Shown here one piece after another: positions 58,147 through 64,000 of a stretch of DNA of 64,000 nt. Made by a program: the position numbers and the translations under genes. This DNA is from Toxonevra muliebris (lineage: Eukaryota; Arthropoda; Insecta; Diptera; Pallopteridae), in the NCBI GenBank assembly GCA_963691655.1, contig OY829326.1:86483235-86547234 (forward strand), in the 5' to 3' direction. The notes below the pieces were generated by a model. That model had not been told where the DNA came from, made no database searches, and was given only the letters and a program-made list of their open reading frames with translations. Within the stretch, counting starts at the first letter, position 1, and every line of letters begins with the position of its first letter.

Positions 58147-58320
58147 TTTCAGTTCAGTGAAAATACTTGAAAACAAAAACCTTGTTATTCTCGGCTACGT
58201 TTTCAAATATTAGGCACTGAAATAAAATGTTGAAATGCCACTAAAAACCATCACAATGTTCACTGATGAGGAATTGTGGTGGATTTCGAAGCGGCCGTCC
58301 AATTTACCTGCGCTATTACA
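58147..58320 (+). repeat. Decayed monomer of the hammerhead repeat family
   Basis: Aligns with the array unit over TTCAGTGAA..TACTTG, TTTCAAATATTAG, ATGTTGAAATGCC and the ribozyme segment. Much diverged, single copy. Confidence 0.65.
58256..58305 (+). ncRNA. Hammerhead ribozyme relic, predicted inactive
   Basis: CUGAUGA and the GUC triplet remain, with helix II GGAAU facing AUUUC. The invariant GAAA is GAAG, and helix I pairing is largely lost. It lies about 120 bp upstream of the gene at 58418-58880. Confidence 0.6.
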
Positions 58321-58424
58321 CTTTTGCCACTTACTTACTTTGATAAAAAGGACGTTTCATTAAGCTTCATTAACAGCACTTTAAACTTTTAAGTAGTAAT
58401 AAAATAAAAGTCAAACTATGAAAT

Positions 58425-58880
58425 ATGAACACTCAGTTTCAAAGTATAACAAGCTTTATTATTTATTTGAAAAATTTATATTTTCAGCTTTTTTGTTCTT
58501 TTTCACTTGCGCTGACAACAGCTTTAAAAATTCATGATTTTGAACACTACGAACATGAGCATGCAGAAAATCATGAGCCTGAACATGAAGAAACTGAACA
58601 TCATCATGAAATCGATCATAAACATGCGACATCACATCAAAGTGTTAAATTTCATCATTATCATGCTGTGCCCGTTTACATTAAGAAAGAAGACCAACAT
58701 TTGATAAAGAAACCTATCGAAATTGGTGGGACGAAGCAAAAACTAAAGATCTTACATCCCGAAACAGAGCATAACCACAATCATGGTCTAGTACTAGAAC
58801 ATCATAGTGAATCAAATTACCATGATCATGGACATCATGAACCACTTTTGGAACATTATGAACATTACCATCACGAATAA
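58425..58880 (+). CDS. His/Glu-rich small secreted protein (hypothetical)
   Basis: The only candidate host gene. The product is rich in His, Glu and Asp: HEHAENHEPEHEETEHHHEI and EHYEHYHHE near the ends. A non-repetitive core (VPVYIKKEDQHLIKKPIEIG, then KLKILHPETEHNH) looks conserved rather than random. Such His-rich secreted proteins of insects are often linked to cuticle or metal binding; that role is inference. Start uncertain. As one exon from ATG58425 it gives 151 residues with a long hydrophobic stretch. Alternatively ATG58418 opens a tiny first exon joined, at an acceptor TTTTCAG ending near 58487, to LFCSFSLALTTA, which would make a compact signal peptide. Short first exons before the signal peptide are common in fly cuticle-type genes. 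Stop at 58878-58880. A decayed ribozyme repeat lies just upstream. Confidence 0.6.
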   Translation: MNTQFQSITSFIIYLKNLYFQLFCSFSLALTTALKIHDFEHYEHEHAENHEPEHEETEHHHEIDHKHATSHQSVKFHHYHAVPVYIKKEDQHLIKKPIEIGGTKQKLKILHPETEHNHNHGLVLEHHSESNYHDHGHHEPLLEHYEHYHHE

Positions 58881-59855
58881 ATTGACAATGATGATAAGTG
58901 CTACGGTGCAGCAAATGGAAATTCACTAAAGGACCGAACTAATGTATAATTTTTGATAAATTATGAACTTAAAAATAATTGATTAAGTATAATAGTACGT
59001 GTATAATTGTAAATATTAAAAAAGTGTTTTTTAATTTACATAATGGAGTAATTTGTTTACTACTTATTATACAATATTTAAAAGTATTAAATATTTTATA
59101 ATGTGTTAGTGCATATGGTTAAATTAAAAAAAAAAATGTATAATAAGACAAATGATGAGATTCTAGTGAAGAAAGCCAAAAACTTAATTTTGAGTGAATC
59201 AAACAAAGAGGATAGATGTTAACTTCTGAATGTAACCTAAGAGCAAAGCAAAGAAGAAGAGTTGTGTGTTTTTGTTGTTTTCCCGATAGGTGACGCAAAT
59301 AAGCCATTACAGAAATTTCAAAATTAACGTTGCACCTCATGTCAATATTTGGAGTATTTCTCCTTACTGTATATTTTGGGCGCCTGGATATTTTTATGAA
59401 TGAAAGTTTCAATAAATCATTTTGTTTACATTTTATATATATTATATATGTAGCTGCGACCAGAGTTGTCACGGCCTAAAACATGTTGTAATCAAATTCT
59501 TATAAAAATGTTAACAATTTGAAAAAAGTAAACAAACATACATAGTAGTAATAAGACAAGGAATGCTTATATATATAAGGGGTGATCGATTTTTTTCGAG
59601 ACATCGATAACCCCCTAGAAAGATGGTGATCAACTTAGCCGAAGAGTATATGACAGAAAAAAATCAACTTGTGTATGAGAATTTAAGTAAAGATTTAAGA
59701 AAAAAAAGCTGTTTTTTTTTGGCTTAATTCAATTTTAATTTGATCTGATGATATAAACTAATCCGAACGCAGAATTCTATTCCGATTGGAAAGAGGTAAT
59801 CTGTTTTAGTCGCCTGGTTGACCATGCTGCGCCTCGACTCACAGCTGGCTATTAA
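58881..59855. other. Spacer; hairpin at 59579-59615
   Basis: GGGGTGATCGAT and ATCGATAACCCCC form an inverted pair separated by 12 bases. The 3' LTR of the adjacent BEL/Pao element should lie around 59500-59855, but its 5' partner is outside the window, so I cannot delimit it. Confidence 0.4.
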
Positions 59856-62800
59856 TCAGAGGTAGGAAGCTGGGGGGTCAGCTCCTCCAACGTTTGCGTT
59901 GAATTCATCGTTAATGGGAAGAAATGCAATTTTTGAAATGGGCCGCTTTAATATTTTGCCATTGGAGAAAACACACAAATATCCGAACCTGGATGCGTTT
60001 GTTGGATGCGGGCTAGTGGCCACTGGCCTGGCGGGCATCGCTCGTCAAATATAAGCACTAAGTCGCCTACTCCAGCATTTTTGTTAATTTTCAACCACTT
60101 CTGTCTTGCTTGTAAACGGCACAGAAATTCGTTAGCCCATCGCCTCCAAAGCTGCTGTTTTAATCGCTCGCTAGATAGGCTCGTAACAGCTTCGAGATAC
60201 AGCGTTTTTGTCACCATACAAATAAACAAGCAGATGTACCCTTTTGTGGTCACCGTGTTGCGTGCGGTAGATTGCTTGATGGTTATTTGTCCAGCGTAGT
60301 CAACGCCACTGTATTTAAAGAACCGTGCTGGTTGTAATCGAACGCTTGGAAGATTGCCCATCATTTGTTGCGCTGCTCTTGCGCCGTATTTAAAACAGGT
60401 GACGCAACGCCTCTTAACCAGTTTGGCAATATTTCGCGCAGATATAATCCAACATTGTCGTGCAACATATGATAGCATTATTTGCTGTTCACCATGCAAA
60501 CTTTTTTGATGAGCATCTGCAAAAATAAGCAGTGATAAAGGATTTTGCTTTTTGAGAAAAATGGGATGTTTAAAAGAAAAAGTGAAGTTAGAATTGCTTA
60601 TGCGCCCGCCAGCAGTTAGGATTCCATCGCTGTCGAGAAATGGACACAACTGGGTGATTTTACTGTTAAGATTAAGATTATTATTTGTGCATAGATTCTT
60701 TATTTCTGTATGAAAGTCGACTTTTTGTGATATTTTTATTAGGTGTGTAAAAGCGTGTTTTAATTTATGTGTAGTTAAAAATCCAGTAGTTTTATCGGCG
60801 TTTGTCGAAGAAAGCACAGTTGTGCTATCTGTCCAATATACGATTTGTGAAACTTCTCTTTCTAGCTGAGGAATAATTGTATGTATAAGTTTAACGAGAA
60901 GTGTGGCTCCGCACAACTCAATCCGTGCTGTTTTCACCACTTTCAACGGTGCCACTTTGGTTTTTGATTGTAACAAGCTGATTCGTCCCTTTCCGGAAGC
61001 ATCAATCAATTTCGCGTACGCTACTGCTGCAAATGCTAAATTAGATGCGTCGCAGAACCCATGAATTTCTAGTCGACTTGATTTACTGCTGCCGATCCAT
61101 CGGGGAATTCTGATTTCTTCTAATTGCTTTAGTTTGTTGCGATACTCATTCCACTCACGCTGCAAACCATCTGGCAACATATCATTCCATTCGAGCCCCA
61201 ACTGCCACAGTTTTTGAAAAGTGATGTTCGCTGTTATTGTTGTAGGTTCTAGCCAGCCCAAAGGATCATACAACTTACATACAACTTGAATTGTGTTTAA
61301 AACTAATTCTAAAGGAAAATGTATCGCTTACAGTATTCCGTTCTATGCCAAGTGCTTCAACAATGTTTCGGTCATTCAACTCGTATTTCTCAGACGTTTC
61401 TCTATACTCATCAGGTACTGCATTCAATAATTCTGCCGAGTTGGACGTCCATTTTCGTAAATTAAATCCGCCAGCTTAGCGCTGCGGCATAACTGTCAGC
61501 ACGGGAAATAACATCGTCGACGTACGTGTCAGACTTAAGCACTATGCAAGCTTCTGAGAAATTTAAGCATTCGTCAATCACTAATTGTTGTAGTACTCTG
61601 ATCGAGAGATATGGGGCTGCGGTAGTTCCATATGTCAAAGTACACAGCTTAAATATCGATATCTCTTGCTCTCTAGAATTTCGCCACAATATTTGTTGGT
61701 ATTTCTGCTGCTCTTGTGCGGCACGAATTTGTCGATACATCTTCTCCAAATCCGAACGAAAACCAATTTTGAATCGTCGCCAGCGTGTAATTATTGTTGG
61801 TAGATCGTTTTGCAGCGCTGGCCCAGGTGAGAGTTCTTCGTTTAGTGAAGGTTGAGGTGCTCTTTTGCTGCTTCCATCGAACACTACACGGAGCTTCGTG
61901 GTTGTGCTGCTCTCACACATTACTCCATGATGGGGTAGAAAATAACCATATGGTTCTAAATTTTGTGGATATAAGCCAATCTTTGTCATATGACCCAACT
62001 GCTCATACTCCATCATAAATTTACGATATGCTTCGCCAAAAATCGGTTTGGCTTTAAAACCGAATGTAGGCTTAGGCAAACCATTAAGCTGAAATTTAAA
62101 TGGCATAGAAACGGTGAATCGTCCAGTGGCGTCACTATTAAAATTGTTTTTAAAATGCTCTTCACAAGCTTCTTCCTCTTTTGATGGTTGCCTCTTTTCG
62201 CATAATTCTTCTTGCTCCCAAAAAGCTCGGAGCTGGTCGTCTACAGAGCACACATTAACATTTACGTCAAGGCTGTATGAAGTTTTTGATGTCGGTCCTG
62301 AGACGATCCTGCCGAAGTGCGTAAGCTGCAAGAAAATACCATTGTCGTACTTTTTGTGTTCAGGTAGAATAATATCTCCATAAATATCACCGCCGAGCAG
62401 TAAATCAATTTTACCGTTTTTATTAAAACATGGATCAGCTAGAGTATAAAGATCTAAATTTGGGAGAGAGCTTTTATTAGTCGGCGACGGCTGGTATGAA
62501 GTGAGCGAGGGCATAACTAAAGCACTGCAACCCAGTGTGAAATTGTTGTCACTAGTGGATGCAAGAGACAATTTAACATATTTTCGAGTAACGTATGGTG
62601 TATTTCCGCCAATACCACTGATTTTAGCAAATGTATTTAATTTTTGCAATTGAAGTGTTTTAACTGCGTCTTCAGTTATGAGAGTAGCCTGTGCAGCTTG
62701 TTCAAGAAGCGCTCTAAGAGAGAAATCACTTCTATCAGTTTTCACAACAACGCGTATGGTCGCCAAGAGTACTTGAGGCATAGTTAGCGCGTTAAGTGTA

Positions 62801-63949
62801 CTAAAATTATTTGTTAAATTCTTTAAACTTTCTGGTGTTGTTGTTGGCAGATATGGCAGCGTGAATTCAAACGCCAATTGTAAAAGCGACCTGCGTTTAA
62901 ACAATTGAGACAAATCTTTTGTGAGTTAATTAAATCGCGTTTAGCAGCAGACGGCAGAGCAGCGAACTTAAAGCATTTACCGTTTTTTGCAGTAACGGCA
63001 GTTTGAATCATTAGCATTGGCAGTAGTAAGATGCACGTTGCGTCGAAATGGATTTCGCGCACTATTAAAGGGGTTAGGCTTCGGCTTCGCTGCCGCAGTA
63101 CAAGAATTGTTGTTGGAGAGACCTTGATCAAGGGTTCGGAAAGTAGTTTCAAGAAATGCATACAATACTTTTAAAGTGGGGATGTGTCTGTAAATCTAGC
63201 TTATTTACTTTCATGTAAATAAGGAGTGCATCCCAGTTTTCCGTCTTTAGTTGCAATGAGGAAAGAAGCGCAAGACAATTGCGAGTTGTGTCTAGGATAT
63301 GTTGAATACTTTCAGACGAGTCATTGGAATTTTCAATTGAGAATAGCTTGTGCAGCAAAGTGTCAACGATTTTGCGTTAATTATGGTATCTCAAGTTTAA
63401 AGCGTTCCATGCAAGATCATAGCTCACATCAGACGCTGGGTACTCGCTTACAATGTCTAACGGAGTACCAATGCAAGAACCCTTCAAAAAATTGTATTTT
63501 TGAACACTTGTTAGGCTAAGGTTGTTGTGCACTAGTGACGTAAACATATCTCTATAAGATACCGATAGTCGCCGGAAAATATTGGAATGCCGATTTTGGG
63601 CAAACGTGCTCCAGTGGAAATGCTTTCATTTCGATTGCTCGATGGAGCGCTAAAAATACTCGAGTTTACCTTTGGTTGCAAGAAAAAGGTCGTGGAAAGT
63701 ATAATACACTTCGTCTTTTATATAAGATACATCATTTTCACTAATAGATTTATCGCGAATGAGGTCACATAATTGGATGTGATTATCTCTAAATTGCTGA
63801 TAGTTTAGTTGAATCTCTTCCAAATACCCTTGAACAAACCCACGTGTTTTCTCTGATTTAGGATGTAGATCGAAATTTCGAGCCATGCGCTCGAGATGAC
63901 GTAACATACCACGTTGGTCTTCAATTGCATTCGTAATATCCTCCATTTT
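59856..63949 (-). pseudogene. BEL/Pao LTR retrotransposon gag-pol, broken
   Basis: Minus strand from the start at 63949 region: gag (DHPKSEKTRG context at 63650-63946; DTTRNCLALLSSL, KLDLQTHPHF near 63150-63360), CCHC region (ICLNCLNAGRF, CHICQQQH near 62840-62930), a pepsin-like protease segment (61462-62913 frame, residues 65-80) in which the usual catalytic Asp position reads RALLEQ, and reverse transcriptase with YVDD at residues 464-467. After a one-base shift near 61470 come RKWTSNSAELLNAVP, the RNase H (FCDASNLAFAAVAY, ARIELCGA, YWTDSTTVL) and an integrase (HGEQQ, CVTCFK, YSGVDYAG). The integrase core is deleted between LEAVTSLSSERL and WRRWANEFLCRL, removing the second Asp and the Glu. 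The tail (GDLVLIFDERCPPGQWPLAR) ends frameshifted at 59856. The order gag-PR-RT-RH-IN and the motifs are those of BEL/Pao. LTRs were not resolved. Confidence 0.85.
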
Positions 63950-64000
63950 GTAACATAAAATTTTATTAATAACACAAAAAATGAGTATACATACGCTGCA

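Overview
This is repeat-dominated, AT-rich insect DNA. The mix of elements points to a fly (Diptera), and tephritid-like genomes carry this kind of mix, but I cannot place the species. Only one plausible host gene is visible: a small His/Glu-rich secreted protein at 58.4-58.9 kb. Almost everything else is transposons, often nested two or three deep, which gives a readable insertion history.

Layout. 0.2-1.3 kb: broken PIF/Harbinger transposase. 1.3-6.2 kb: a deleted mariner copy with TA-flanked inverted ends, split by a complete Ty3/gypsy element (matching LTRs, 5-bp GAGGG target duplication). 7.6-10.9 kb: a TIR element with a hAT element (perfect 8-bp duplication) inside it. 10.6-22.8 kb: two diverged copies of one multi-kilobase segment in the same order (A-B-C, A'-B'-C'); differences between the copies are largely later insertions, two of which have a visible unoccupied or near-unoccupied counterpart in the other copy. 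23.3-26.9 kb: a Penelope-like element (PLE) with a GIY-YIG endonuclease end, split by a tandem MITE pair that is itself split by a hAT.

26.9-33.4 kb is the most notable region: 482-483-bp near-identical repeats in two inverted arms around a 200-N assembly gap. Each arm unit carries a complete minimal type I hammerhead self-cleaving ribozyme (14 visible copies). The array is bounded by a 13-bp direct repeat. A diverged ribozyme with compensatory stem changes lies at 45.5 kb inside a palindromic element, and a decayed one at 58.3 kb just upstream of the host-like gene. This is the architecture expected of retrozyme-like elements: small non-coding retroelements whose transcripts self-cleave to unit length. 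The neighbouring PLE remnant represents the class of machinery proposed to move them.

33.4-34.6 kb: a DD37D (maT) Tc1/mariner transposase with an intact frame. 34.7-37.0 kb: a broken RTE-like LINE. 37.5-42.4 kb: a broken I/LOA-type LINE with an 11-bp target duplication, lying at the edge of a TTAA-flanked element (42.4-43.6 kb). 45-55 kb: scattered SINEs, a piggyBac transposase fragment and TTAA- or TA-flanked TIR elements. 59.9-63.9 kb: a decayed BEL/Pao gag-pol on the minus strand that probably continues past the right edge.

There is no operon-like cooperation. The functional themes are autonomous elements (most dead; the maT transposase frame is open), their non-autonomous passengers, and the ribozyme array.
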